Assembly: GCA_913042885.1 (NCBI GenBank)
Contig: CAJWLW010000008.1
Location: 1-43,836, forward strand
Direction of reading: 5' to 3'
Length of the DNA: 43,836 bases
Source: an uncultured Lentisphaeria bacterium
GTDB taxonomy: Bacteria; Verrucomicrobiota; Lentisphaeria; JABSQK01; CAJWLW01
Part shown: positions 7,340 through 15,838 of the stretch, in pieces
Layout of the letters: each line of letters opens with the position of its first letter
How positions within the stretch are numbered: position 1 is the first letter of the stretch
Position numbers and translations under genes: made by a program
The notes under the pieces: model-generated
What the model was told of the DNA's origin: nothing
The model's input: only the letters and a program-made list of their open reading frames with translations
Databases searched by the model: none

Positions 7340-9510
7340 CCCTGACAATCTTCCGTAAGGAGTTGCTCGAAACCATCCGTGATCGACGGACGCTGGTAGT
7401 CATGCTGATCCTGCCGGCCGTGCTGTATCCGCTGCTGCTCATCGGCTTCACGCAGGTTGCCAGTCACCAGGTGTCGCAACTGTACGCGATGGAGGGTCTG
7501 GTCGCAGTTGTTGGTGAGATTCCCGAGGCGCTGAACGAGGTGCTGGCGGCGGATGCGGAGAAGCCGGCCGCGGACCAGTTGAATCTCAAACTGCTGCAGC
7601 TCGAACAGTCGCCGCAGGCACCCGCAACGCTGGGCGATGATGCAGAGAATCCCGAGATCGACGCCTTGACCGGCTGGGCCCACGATGTGCTCAAGAATGT
7701 CCAGGCCCATGCGATTCTGGTCATTGCCGGAGACTCTGAGGAGCGACTCGAGCGGGAAGATACTTCGTCGATCGTCATCCTTTACGACAATACGATCGAC
7801 GAATCGCGAGCCGTCAATGACCGGCTGTTTACCTTGCTGCAGTCGTACCGCACGAAGGTCGTCTCGAAACGTCTTGCGAAGCACCCCGACCTCAGTGAGG
7901 GTTTCTTTTTCCCCCTACGCATATTCGATGAGAATATCGCGCCGCCGTACAAGCGTGGCGGTTATCTTGCCGGCCGTGTGCTGCCGATGATCCTGATCAT
8001 GATGGTGCTGCTCGGCGCCTTCTACCCGGCCGTCGACCTGACTGCCGGCGAAAAGGAACGTGGCACGATGCAGACACTGCTGACGGCGCCGGCACATCCG
8101 CTGGAAATTATTTTCGGCAAGTTCATGACTGTCTTCTGCGTGTCGATGGCATCGGCCATGGCGAATCTGGTCAGCATGGCGGCAGCCTTTGCCTGGGTGG
8201 CCAGAGATTTGCCGGGGGAGTCGGAAATTGCCTTCCGCATTGATGGCGGCACGATCGGCATGGTTTTTCTGCAGCTTATCCCGATCGCTCTGTTGTTTGC
8301 GGCGCTGATGATGGCAGTTGCAGTGTTCGCAAGAAGCTACAAGGAAGCGCAGAATTATCTGACGCCGGTCTACATGCTGATCATCATTCCGGTGACCATG
8401 GGTGCCCTGCCGGGCGTCAAGCTGGTCGGATTCACCGCCGGCGTGCCGGTGCTCAACATCGTGCTGCTGATGCGCGACCTGATGACTGAGCCGCCGCGCC
8501 CCGAGATGATGACGCTGGTGCTGATCGCCAATGTCGTTTACTCGGTTCTGGCCCTGGTCGTGGCGGTGCGCATTTTTACTACCGAGCAGATTCTACTGGG
8601 CGGCAACGGTGGGCTCGGCGATATATTCCGGATGCGTCCGACGATCGGCGGTGTGCGGCGGGCCACACCGATGCTGTCGGTCTCGGTATTCTGCATCGCG
8701 CTTGTCGTGCTGCTTTATCTCGGCACGATGGTGCAGGAGGCGAACCTGATCTGGGGCATGGTGGTGACACAATGGGGCCTGTTGCTGGCGCCGGTTTTAG
8801 TGCTGGTCATGGCATTGAAGCTGGACGCCCGGGAGACTTTCATGCTGCGCATGCCGTCGCTGTGGGGTTGGGTTGCGGCGATCATCCTGGGATTGACCTC
8901 CTGGGCAGTGCTCGGTACCTTCGCAAGCTGGTTGCAGAACCTGGTGCTGCCCGTGCCGGCGGCGTTCGAGCAGATGATGGAAAAGGCGCTCGGCCTGACC
9001 GACGCCGATTATCCGGACCCTCTGCTGCTGCTGGTTTTTTCGGTTTCTCCCGGGATTTGCGAGGAGTTCCTGTTCCGCGGCCTGATCATGGCCGGACTGC
9101 GGCCCGTCCTGAAACGGTGGTCGACGATCTTGCTGGTGTCGCTGATGTTTGGTATTTTTCACATCAGTATTTACCGTATCCTGCCAGCGATGATCGTTGG
9201 TATCGTGGTGACGCTGGTGGCTTATCAGACCCGCAGCATCTGGACCGGTGTCCTGCTTCATGTGATCAACAACGCAACGCTGCTGATGGTGTCGAGACAC
9301 AGCATGTTGAAACAGGCGCCAGGGGATGTGCAGCAGGTCGATAACCCGTCGTTTTTCCTGCCGATCCCGTGGCAGGGCACGGAGGTGCGTTGGCCAGTGA
9401 TGTCGATATATATTGTTTTGTTCGCTGCAGGTCTGATCGTGCTGATGCTGGCCACTCGTGATCAGTCAGAGGATTTAGACGTTGCAGCGGTACCCGCGGA
9501 GTCCCCATGA
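7324..9510 (+). CDS. ABC-2 permease fused to CPBP intramembrane protease (NatB-CPBP)
   Basis: A 728-residue integral membrane protein in two parts. Residues 1 to about 420 follow the NatB/ABC-2 plan: one N-terminal membrane helix, a large extracytoplasmic domain (about 40-210), then a five- to six-helix block with the coupling-type sequence GEKERGTMQTLL. The C-terminal part (about 450-720) is a CPBP (CAAX protease/bacteriocin-processing) domain. It carries EEFLFR at 580-585, FGIFHIS and HVINNATL, the three metal-binding motifs expected of an active site. Such fusions are known in Planctomycetota and some other phyla. It overlaps natA by 16 nt and the HNH gene by 4 nt (ATGA). The cargo and the protease substrate are unknown. 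Confidence 0.88.
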   Translation: MRWRITLTIFRKELLETIRDRRTLVVMLILPAVLYPLLLIGFTQVASHQVSQLYAMEGLVAVVGEIPEALNEVLAADAEKPAADQLNLKLLQLEQSPQAPATLGDDAENPEIDALTGWAHDVLKNVQAHAILVIAGDSEERLEREDTSSIVILYDNTIDESRAVNDRLFTLLQSYRTKVVSKRLAKHPDLSEGFFFPLRIFDENIAPPYKRGGYLAGRVLPMILIMMVLLGAFYPAVDLTAGEKERGTMQTLLTAPAHPLEIIFGKFMTVFCVSMASAMANLVSMAAAFAWVARDLPGESEIAFRIDGGTIGMVFLQLIPIALLFAALMMAVAVFARSYKEAQNYLTPVYMLIIIPVTMGALPGVKLVGFTAGVPVLNIVLLMRDLMTEPPRPEMMTLVLIANVVYSVLALVVAVRIFTTEQILLGGNGGLGDIFRMRPTIGGVRRATPMLSVSVFCIALVVLLYLGTMVQEANLIWGMVVTQWGLLLAPVLVLVMALKLDARETFMLRMPSLWGWVAAIILGLTSWAVLGTFASWLQNLVLPVPAAFEQMMEKALGLTDADYPDPLLLLVFSVSPGICEEFLFRGLIMAGLRPVLKRWSTILLVSLMFGIFHISIYRILPAMIVGIVVTLVAYQTRSIWTGVLLHVINNATLLMVSRHSMLKQAPGDVQQVDNPSFFLPIPWQGTEVRWPVMSIYIVLFAAGLIVLMLATRDQSEDLDVAAVPAESP

Positions 9511-9860
9511 CCGATGACGATCAACGTACGCCAGACATCAATCTCGGTGATGACCTGTTTTTCATCCCGGCCGATGACGAGCATGTCCGCCGTGAACGTG
9601 CCAAAGCCCGGGAATTGCGACAGTCGCAGTGGTGGAAGAACATCCGTGGCCGCGGGCGCTGCCACTATTGCGATGAGGCGGTGAGGCCGGCCGATCTGAC
9701 GATGGACCACGTCGTGCCGATCATCCGTGGCGGCCGGACCACGAAAAGCAACGTCGTACCGTGCTGTGCGACGTGCAACAGCAATAAACAGAGCCTGGTA
9801 CCCGTGGAATGGCAGGCCTACGTGGCTCGACTGCGCGACGAGTCGAAGCGGCAATCATAG
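9507..9860 (+). CDS. HNH endonuclease family protein
   Basis: A 117-residue protein with the small bacterial HNH fold. CHYC at about residues 52-55 and CATC near 88-91 form the structural zinc site. DHVVPIIRGG contains the catalytic His (preceded by Asp), and a conserved Asn follows in TKSNVVPCC, with CN after the second Cys pair. Stand-alone proteins of this type are common in bacterial chromosomes and most have no assigned role; some nick DNA. The start codon overlaps the natB stop in an ATGA junction, so it is the last gene of the natAB operon. There is no restriction methylase or phage gene nearby, so I do not infer a defence role. Confidence 0.85.
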   Translation: MTDDDQRTPDINLGDDLFFIPADDEHVRRERAKARELRQSQWWKNIRGRGRCHYCDEAVRPADLTMDHVVPIIRGGRTTKSNVVPCCATCNSNKQSLVPVEWQAYVARLRDESKRQS

Positions 9861-9896
9861 CGTGGTCGCGCAGGTCTCGTGTAACCGTCGATTCTG

Positions 9897-9940
9897 TTTC
9901 TTCCGTGGAACGGGCGGGACCGGCCATTCCACGGAAGAAA
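9897..9940. terminator. Bidirectional terminator between HNH and glycosyltransferase genes
   Basis: A perfect 14-bp inverted repeat (9897-9910 and 9927-9940) surrounds a 16-nt loop. The arms begin with TTT and end with AAA, so each strand gives a stem followed by a short U-rich tail. It lies between the convergent stops at 9860 and 9945, where it could serve both operons. Confidence 0.75.
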
Positions 9941-9944
9941 TGGA

Positions 9945-11540
9945 CTATGGCTGGCCGTCGCGGATGACGGTGTATACATCGTCGAGACGGCCGACACGGT
10001 GCACGATCGGGCTGTCGGGAAAGTTGTCATCGAAACCGAAGCGTATGTGCCCGACATAATACAGATGCTGGATAGACCCCGGCATGAAGTGGTCTGGTAC
10101 ATTCAACTCCCCCAGTACGCCGACGTGGTTGACGCCGACAAGATCTACATGTGAAGCGGCAAACGGCGTGGCGCATGCCAGTGCCTGCTCGTTGCCCCCG
10201 ACCAGAACCAGGGTACTCTCGGTCGATGCGCGGTTGATCCATTCTATCGCTTCCTTGTAACTCGACACCCAATAGTCGGTGTCGTAGCGCTGTGACGGCT
10301 GCTTTCCGGCGATGAAATTGAAATAGGAAGTCTGGTAGGGGTGCAGTTTGTACATCTTCACGGCCGGCACCAGCAGTGCTGCAGCGGCGATTGCCGGGAT
10401 CAGATATTTTCGCTTCGTCCGCTGTGCCACCCATCTGACCGCGAGTCCGGCGAAGAGCGCCAGCGCCGGCAGCACGAATAGAAAATGACGCAGCCCGTCG
10501 TAGATGTTTGGGCGTTTGATCAGGTAGATCAGCAGCGGAACGGCGAGCCACAGTTGCAGCAGACTGCAAAGCACAGCCTCGCTGCTGCGCCAATCCCGAC
10601 GCTGCAGAGAGACGCTGTATGCGATGCCGATGACGCTCATGGCGAGCAGTGCCAACGGCGTCGTGATGACGATGTACTTGATCAGATAGTACCAGGGCAG
10701 GGCATCACTCTTGACGATTCGGCCTTCGAACAGGACGTCGTATTTCTGGGGGAACGATGTTGCTGCGCCGAAAGCACGCAGCGGGTTGCGCAGCGGATCT
10801 TCATGAGCCCATGGCCAGACGGCGATCATCAGCACCCAGCACAGCACCAGTGCGGCGATCCAGGGCAGGACAACGGAGGGCCAGCGCTTGTCGGTTTCTG
10901 CCGGCCGGCCGCGACGGGCCAGCCACGCATGTGTCGCGGCGAGCCCGGCGATGCCGAAAACGAAGACACCCCCGGCACGCGTCGCCAGCAGCAGCCCGAC
11001 AGCGGCGCCGCAGGTGAGGGCGTGCCGCCAGCCGATGGTTTCGGCGCGCACGGCGTAAGCCAGCGCGAGCATGGACCAGGCGAACGCGCAGGCGAACGGG
11101 ATGTCCTTGGAGTTGTTGAAGCTGTGCCCATAGAAGCGTGGCAGCATGATCAGCGCCAGCATGCCGAACACCATGGCGAGCCCGCCAAAGCTGCGACCGA
11201 ACAGTGCGACGGCAACCACCGTCATTACGGCGCAGAGTGCGATGCAGAGGTGACGGATTTCGACTTTCAAATCCCGCGCTGACTGATACCATGCGGCACA
11301 GACGAGTTCGAAAACGGGGCCGTAGTACTTGAGGTCGAAGTAGGTGTTGCAGCTGCGATCCTCTCCGCCGCTGTCGAAATACTGCAGGACCAGTTCGCCA
11401 TAACGTGATTGCACATTCTCATCCCAGGTGACACCGTAGTCACGCCAGGTGAAGAGGATGATGACGAGGTAGAGAAAGAGTATGAAAGGCGCGCTGCGAC
11501 ACCATCGTCGGTCCGGTCGAGGCGTTGCTGAATCGCTCAT
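9945..11540 (-). CDS. GT39-like membrane glycosyltransferase
   Basis: A protein of about 531 residues with roughly ten hydrophobic helices. The first is followed by VTWDEN (D40, E41), the acidic pair in the first extracytoplasmic loop typical of GT39/PMT and ArnT-like GT-C enzymes that use polyprenyl-phosphate sugars. GHSFNNSKDIPFA and KRPNIYDGLRHFLFVLP are further family-like blocks (drawing near the active site and the last helices). It probably transfers a sugar to a lipid, glycan or protein on the periplasmic side; donor and acceptor cannot be told. The start is either ATG 11540 or GTG 11552, and ATG is used. It is downstream of the coiled-coil gene by about 40 bp, so may be the last gene of the exbB operon. 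Confidence 0.8.
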   Translation of the reverse strand: MSDSATPRPDRRWCRSAPFILFLYLVIILFTWRDYGVTWDENVQSRYGELVLQYFDSGGEDRSCNTYFDLKYYGPVFELVCAAWYQSARDLKVEIRHLCIALCAVMTVVAVALFGRSFGGLAMVFGMLALIMLPRFYGHSFNNSKDIPFACAFAWSMLALAYAVRAETIGWRHALTCGAAVGLLLATRAGGVFVFGIAGLAATHAWLARRGRPAETDKRWPSVVLPWIAALVLCWVLMIAVWPWAHEDPLRNPLRAFGAATSFPQKYDVLFEGRIVKSDALPWYYLIKYIVITTPLALLAMSVIGIAYSVSLQRRDWRSSEAVLCSLLQLWLAVPLLIYLIKRPNIYDGLRHFLFVLPALALFAGLAVRWVAQRTKRKYLIPAIAAAALLVPAVKMYKLHPYQTSYFNFIAGKQPSQRYDTDYWVSSYKEAIEWINRASTESTLVLVGGNEQALACATPFAASHVDLVGVNHVGVLGELNVPDHFMPGSIQHLYYVGHIRFGFDDNFPDSPIVHRVGRLDDVYTVIRDGQP

Positions 11541-11581
11541 GGGCGGTTTCACTGGCGGGCGCTCGGAGAGCTTGGCGCTAC

Positions 11582-12622
11582 TTATCCGGACTTTTCTTTG
11601 AGCAGTTCTGCAATCTTGCCATGCAGAATCTGATTTTCGATACGGAGTCTGACGATGGGGTCATCGCTTGCCGGGGCGGATGATTCCACCTTTTCCTGGT
11701 CAGATACCAGTGCGTCCAGCATCTGATCAATCTTCTCTTGCAGAATATCGTTTTCAATTCTCAGTCTTGCGTCCGAGTCTGCAGTCTGTCCGTCTATCTC
11801 GCGAACGCGGTTTTGCGCTGCTTCAAGCTCTTTCTGAATATTCTTGGCCGTGTCGGCGGCTTCCGTGGTTTGCTTTTTGAGCTGCTCCTGCAGAGAATCG
11901 CTTTCGGCTTTCAGTTTCGCGTCAGACTCTGCAGCCTGTTTCTCGAGTTGTTGAAGGTGTTTTTGTGCAGATTCCAGTTTTGCCCGGACTTCTTCGACTT
12001 CGCCGGTGGCTGTCGAACTGTTTTTCGTGAGTTTCTCGCCGAGAAACTTGTTTTCGGCTTTCAGTTTTGCGATCAACTTCGTGTGCTCTTCCTGCTCTGC
12101 GTTCCGGCGGCCCACAGTTGCTTCGAGCTTCTCCCGGAGTGCCTTCGTTTCGCTGGTGTTCTTCTCGTTCTCCGCCTCGATTTTTTGTTTTTCGTTCTGG
12201 GCAGCGATGTGGTCCTGACGTCCCTTGATGCTCAGCTCGGCGGTCTGGCTGGCCAGCTTATCGACATCGGCTTTGAGCCTGACGTTATTTTCGCGCAGTT
12301 CTGTGCATTTTTCTTCGAGTTCTTTGGCGCGTTTGTCCGCCTGGGCCCGGCCGTGCTTGAGTGCGGTAATCTCGGTGGTATGTTGCCCGGAGGCGCTGCC
12401 GTCGGTGGTGGAGAGGCCGTCGATCGTGTTCTGCAGCTTACGATTGCGGTTCGCAAGTTTGATGTTCTCGGCCCGTAGCTCGTTGTAGGAGTCACGATCG
12501 ACCGTGACTTCTTCATCCACCTCATCCTTCGCGGATGCTGGCACCGGGGTAGCCATCGGCATCTTGCCCCCCCGTAAGGGCACGGCAGCGGCGACGTTAA
12601 TTTTTCGTTGTGTGTCAGGCAT
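11582..12622 (-). CDS. Coiled-coil protein of unknown function
   Basis: A 346-residue soluble protein, rich in Lys, Glu, Gln and Ala and almost free of aromatic residues. From about residue 40 to the end it has the heptad pattern of a long coiled coil. No signal peptide or membrane helix is seen. A C-terminal unit is repeated: DARLRIENDILQEKIDQML and IVRLRIENQILHGKIAELL, with a weaker copy DAKLKAESDSLQEQL. This points to duplication of a coiled-coil module. Residues 1-40 are low-complexity (Ala, Pro, Val). It lies 158 bp downstream of tonB and 41 bp before the GT39-like gene. A structural or scaffolding role is plausible, but no function can be assigned. Confidence 0.7.
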   Translation of the reverse strand: MPDTQRKINVAAAVPLRGGKMPMATPVPASAKDEVDEEVTVDRDSYNELRAENIKLANRNRKLQNTIDGLSTTDGSASGQHTTEITALKHGRAQADKRAKELEEKCTELRENNVRLKADVDKLASQTAELSIKGRQDHIAAQNEKQKIEAENEKNTSETKALREKLEATVGRRNAEQEEHTKLIAKLKAENKFLGEKLTKNSSTATGEVEEVRAKLESAQKHLQQLEKQAAESDAKLKAESDSLQEQLKKQTTEAADTAKNIQKELEAAQNRVREIDGQTADSDARLRIENDILQEKIDQMLDALVSDQEKVESSAPASDDPIVRLRIENQILHGKIAELLKEKSG

Positions 12623-12780
12623 CGTTCGACCGTCCTGCTTTCCTGAATTACCTCAAGGTTCGGCCCGTAATGTAGCACACGTTTCACCGAAACTGCGGTT
12701 TCGTGATATATGGGATTGATGGATCGGTACCTGGTGATTCTATTTCACGGGCAGAAATGTGCCATGCCGAAAATATGTGC

Positions 12781-13545
12781 TCAGAGCTGCATGACTATGT
12801 TGATATCGATCGCGGCTTTACGTAGTTCTGCAGGTATTGGCGGCAGCTCACTGAGGTTTTGCAGGCAGGCCTCGACGGACTGGTTCATCATGTTGTTGTT
12901 GCTGCGCTTGACAATGCGCCTCGTGGCGATACTGCCGTCGGCCCGGATAGTCAGCGCGACGGTGACCCGGAGCGGCTGATCGCCGATCATTGTCCCGTGC
13001 GGCTCGTTCCAGGTTTCGTAGAGTTGGGCTCGGATATGGCCGAGGTATTCCTCGCTGACCTCGACAGCGACGGCTTGGCGATCCGGCGGTTCGGCATTGA
13101 GCTTGGCGAAGTCTTTGAGCAGTTGCCGGTGCAGCGCATCAGTGTCGACGATCGGCTTGGCAGGTGGCAGTGCGGGGCGAGGCCGTACCCGTTCATTAAG
13201 GCGTGCGCGCTGCCGGATTTCTTCGGCGGTGTTATAAGTCTTCGGGACAGGTTCCGTAGATGGCAGCCCAGCATGTGCCGTCGGTGGTTCTACGGACGGT
13301 CCGGGCGCTGTTGGCGGTTCGGGAGCCGGGGGCGACCGTTTTGCAGGGGGTTCGGGTGTTCGCACGGGCGGCACCGGTCCGGGTTCCGTAATGTCCGGCA
13401 CCAGCGAGTCGAGGGTACGCAGGCTAACATGAATCGCTTCGTCGGGTTGCCGCGGTGTATCAGCCATTCGGTATATACCCCAGGCAGCAACAACCACAAC
13501 AAGGTGTACGGCGGTGACAATGGTCGTGATGCGGCGGCCGGTCAT
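12781..13545 (-). CDS. TonB/TolA-like energy-transducing protein
   Basis: A 254-residue protein with one N-terminal membrane helix (residues about 7-25, TTIVTAVHLVVVVAAWGIY). A Pro-rich spacer spans about 52-100 (EPPAKRSPPAPEPPTAPGP). A C-terminal globular domain at about 165-254 contains YLGHIRAQLYETWNEP and VALTIRADGSIATRRIVKRS. This is the TonB/TolA plan: the helix docks on ExbB-ExbD, the spacer spans the periplasm, and the end domain contacts outer-membrane partners. The C-terminal domain is closer in feel to the TolA/TonB_C type used in Tol-Pal systems than to classical TonB. Its start overlaps the exbD stop (ATGA, 13542-13545), showing operon organisation. Confidence 0.85.
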   Translation of the reverse strand: MTGRRITTIVTAVHLVVVVAAWGIYRMADTPRQPDEAIHVSLRTLDSLVPDITEPGPVPPVRTPEPPAKRSPPAPEPPTAPGPSVEPPTAHAGLPSTEPVPKTYNTAEEIRQRARLNERVRPRPALPPAKPIVDTDALHRQLLKDFAKLNAEPPDRQAVAVEVSEEYLGHIRAQLYETWNEPHGTMIGDQPLRVTVALTIRADGSIATRRIVKRSNNNMMNQSVEACLQNLSELPPIPAELRKAAIDINIVMQL

Positions 13546-13949
13546 TCTTCGACCAGCGTCAACAGCGACACGTCCGTGATACCGACATTCTTGATGGTGC
13601 GCATAATGGTGATGACTTCTCCGTACGGTCTGGATTCGTCGGCGCGGATGTGATACCGGGTGTCCGGCGCCGTTTGCTCGAGCCCCTGCACCAAGTTTGC
13701 CAGTTCTGCCAGCGACAGCGTCTTTTCGTCGATACGGATGTCACCGACGCGGGTAAGGTTGATGATCTTGTGAACGGTATCGACGACCGGTTCGGCGTTG
13801 AGCGCCGGCGGCGTGATATCGACGGCGTACTCGAGAACCGGCGCAGTGATCATGAAGACAATGAGCAGCAGAAAAGTAAGGTCCATCAACGGCGTCACAT
13901 TGATGGACGTGATCGACTGTAGTCGATTTTCCTTACGATGACGGCTCAT
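13542..13949 (-). CDS. exbD: ExbD/TolR-family biopolymer transport protein
   Basis: A 135-residue protein with a short cytoplasmic N-terminus, one membrane helix at about 18-38 and a periplasmic domain. The helix carries D23 in VTPLMDLTFLLLIVFM, matching the aspartate through which ExbD/TolR uses the proton gradient. The C-terminal domain has the usual VVDTVHKIINLTRVGDIRID and RADESRPYGEVITIM features. With ExbB it forms the proton-driven motor that moves the TonB-like protein encoded next. The gene lies 18 bp after exbB and overlaps tonB by 4 nt. Confidence 0.92.
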   Translation of the reverse strand: MSRHRKENRLQSITSINVTPLMDLTFLLLIVFMITAPVLEYAVDITPPALNAEPVVDTVHKIINLTRVGDIRIDEKTLSLAELANLVQGLEQTAPDTRYHIRADESRPYGEVITIMRTIKNVGITDVSLLTLVEE

Positions 13950-13967
13950 GTGCGGTCTGCATCCGGT

Positions 13968-14657
13968 TCAGGACACCAGCGCCGACTTTAGAAGTCCGAG
14001 GAGCTGTTCGGCGGCGTTGTCGAGATCGATGGTGAGTTTCTTGATCTTGTTGGTCAGCAGGTTAAAACCGATGAGGGCGGGAATCGCGACGAGCAGGCCG
14101 ACGACGGTCGTGAGCAGCGCGCCGCTGACACCTGGTGCGATGGCGTTGATATTCGCCTTGCCCTGGGCGGCCATGCCGCAGAACGCTATCATAACGCCCC
14201 AGACGGTGCCGAGCAACCCGAGGAAAGGTGCAGCGCTGACGATGGACCCGAGCAGTCCCAGACGCTCCTCCATGGTCATAATCTCTTCGTCGACGACACG
14301 TTCCACATGCGCTTCGACCTGGTCGAAGTTGTGCACAGAAATCTTGCCGAGATTCTTCTTGCCGGTCATCAGTGGTTCTGCCTGCAGCCCCTGCATCCGG
14401 GCCACTACCATGACCGCCTCACCGGCGACCACCCGCAGCGGGCCCTGAATATTTTTGAGGCCGAGACACAGTTCATCGGCAGAGGTCAATCGGTCGATAT
14501 GCTTATGGGCGGTGCGTAGATGCCTGCTGATTTGGCGCAGGCTCAGCCACTTCTCGACAATGATTGTCCAGGCCAGCACACTACAAAAGAACAGGAGCAG
14601 GACGACGAGACGTCCGAAAGTATCGCTCTGTTCGAAGGCATAAAACGGCGACGCCAT
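13968..14657 (-). CDS. exbB: ExbB/TolQ/MotA-family proton channel protein
   Basis: A 229-residue inner-membrane protein with three hydrophobic segments: about 15-36, about 130-160 (LGLLGSIVSAAPFLGLLGTVWG) and about 175-205 (GVSGALLTTVVGLLVAIPAL). The second and third contain the family signature APFLGLLGTVWGVM and the TTVVGLLVAIPA helix. It forms the pentameric channel around ExbD in Tol or Ton motors. It is the first gene of the minus-strand operon exbB-exbD-tonB. The ATG at 14657 is used; a TTG at 14669 is also possible. Confidence 0.92.
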   Translation of the reverse strand: MASPFYAFEQSDTFGRLVVLLLFFCSVLAWTIIVEKWLSLRQISRHLRTAHKHIDRLTSADELCLGLKNIQGPLRVVAGEAVMVVARMQGLQAEPLMTGKKNLGKISVHNFDQVEAHVERVVDEEIMTMEERLGLLGSIVSAAPFLGLLGTVWGVMIAFCGMAAQGKANINAIAPGVSGALLTTVVGLLVAIPALIGFNLLTNKIKKLTIDLDNAAEQLLGLLKSALVS

Positions 14658-14793
14658 ATCTCTGCACAAGCTTCGCGTGGGTCGAGGTGCACCTGTGCCG
14701 GTGGCTGCGGCGCGGGCGCGCGGGACGTTTAGGCGACAATTGAGGAACGATAGATTCAGATTGGCGTGAATACCAGTTTCGATCTAAATTTAT

Positions 14794-14822
14794 TTGCAAC
14801 GACCTGCCCAAACAGGTATCTT
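14794..14822 (+). promoter_or_regulatory. Candidate promoter of the zinc-ribbon protein gene
   Basis: TTGCAA at 14794-14799 and TATCTT at 14817-14822 are separated by the ideal 17 nt. The spacer holds a small inverted repeat, ACCTG/CAGGT at 14802-14806 and 14813-14817. An AT-rich run (TTAATTAATTAAT) follows. The site lies in the divergent region between exbB and the plus-strand gene, about 100 nt before the ATG. Confidence 0.4.
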
Positions 14823-14924
14823 AACCAATTAATTAATCGGGAACAATGGCAGAAATCTCGGCCTTCTCCTGGAACTCAGGTAAGGCCGGACCCGTTCCTT
14901 CTCCATCAGCCCAGGAGATATTTT

Positions 14925-15716
14925 ATGGCAGACAAGTCACCAGAACAAAGTATGATGAGTGGACCCCCTGTAGGGGACGGCGGTTCTGGCCAGTTGACGA
15001 AGACGGCGACCGCACGGTTGTCCTGCACGGGAATGGGCATGACGCCCACCGAGAAAAAAGCGGTAGAGTCCGCAGCACCGTCGCTGTCGTCCCCGCCGCC
15101 GCCGACACCGCCGCCGCCGCCGACACCGCCGACACCGCCGACACCGCCGACACCGCCATCCCCGTCGTCGTCCCCGCCTGCATCGTCCCCGCCGGTGTCG
15201 TCCCCGCCGGTGTCGTCCCCGCCGCCGGAAATTGGCAGCCAGGAGATCTATTCCGTGGCGACTGACACAGACGTTGGCTGTCCGCAGTGCCAGGACCGCT
15301 TCGAGATATCACCAGAGTTTTTCGAGGCTTTAGCGGAATGTCCGAAATGCCAATGCGAGTTTGTGATCAAGCCGCCGGGCACGCCCTCTCATCAATCTGC
15401 TAGCCCTGCCAAGACTGACACTTCCAAACTTGATCGACCGGCGCCTTCGGAGTCCAAGCTCAAGTTGCCCTCGGTGCCGCCAGCAAGCGCTGAATGGCAA
15501 CCGCCATCGGCACCGCGACCGCCGGGCGTGACCGGGACTCCAGCCCCACCCGCTGCGTCGCCGGACCCTGATGCGTCGTCGGATCCTGACGCGGCCCCGG
15601 AGACAGCTGCCAAGAGCGCCGGCAAAGGAAGCAACAAGACGGTAGCTATTGTTGCGGTCGTGGTCGTGGTGGTGGTCGCAGTCGGGGGTTTCGTCGCTTG
15701 GAAGATGTTCATGTAG
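14925..15716 (+). CDS. Zinc-ribbon, proline-rich, tail-anchored protein of unknown function
   Basis: A 263-residue protein with a clear modular build. Residues 1-52 are polar. Residues about 55-103 are almost only Pro, Thr, Ser and Val, coded by short tandem repeats. A zinc ribbon follows with C119, C122, C139 and C142 (CPQC, 16 residues, CPKC), resembling the MJ0042/YgiT-like ribbons frequent in Planctomycetota. Residues about 150-237 are a second Pro/Ala/Asp linker. The C-terminus is one hydrophobic helix (239-259) ending three residues before the stop, as in tail-anchored proteins. The ATG at 14925 is preferred over 14766 because AGGAG lies at 14913-14917. The ribbon and linkers would face the cytoplasm. 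No function is recognised. Confidence 0.75.
   Translation: MADKSPEQSMMSGPPVGDGGSGQLTKTATARLSCTGMGMTPTEKKAVESAAPSLSSPPPPTPPPPPTPPTPPTPPTPPSPSSSPPASSPPVSSPPVSSPPPEIGSQEIYSVATDTDVGCPQCQDRFEISPEFFEALAECPKCQCEFVIKPPGTPSHQSASPAKTDTSKLDRPAPSESKLKLPSVPPASAEWQPPSAPRPPGVTGTPAPPAASPDPDASSDPDAAPETAAKSAGKGSNKTVAIVAVVVVVVVAVGGFVAWKMFM
15104..15224 (+). repeat. In-frame tandem repeats coding the proline-rich linker
   Basis: Four perfect tandem copies of the 9-mer GACACCGCC lie at 15122-15157, with a further copy at 15104-15112; they code Thr-Pro-Pro units. From 15171 to 15224 a 15-mer beginning TCCCCGCCGG is repeated about 3.6 times; it codes Ser-Pro-Pro-Val-Ser units. All lengths are multiples of three, so slippage would change linker length without breaking the frame. 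Confidence 0.85.
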
Positions 15717-15838
15717 GGCAAACGGCAGCGCCTCCCATAATCGCACAGCTGAGGTTGTAATCGGTCGTTGAGTGACTATTTCTTCAGCTTTTCTGTGTTA
15801 CCGGTTGGCGTCCACAAACAGTGCGGTCTAATCTGTAC

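Noticed and set aside
9507..9860. HNH gene as a sign of a restriction or anti-phage system
   Set aside because: No methylase, helicase, STAND, retron or toxin gene accompanies it; it overlaps a transporter gene and such HNH proteins are common.
15104..15224. Short tandem repeats as a CRISPR or satellite element
   Set aside because: The repeats are 9 and 15 bp, in frame and code a proline-rich linker.
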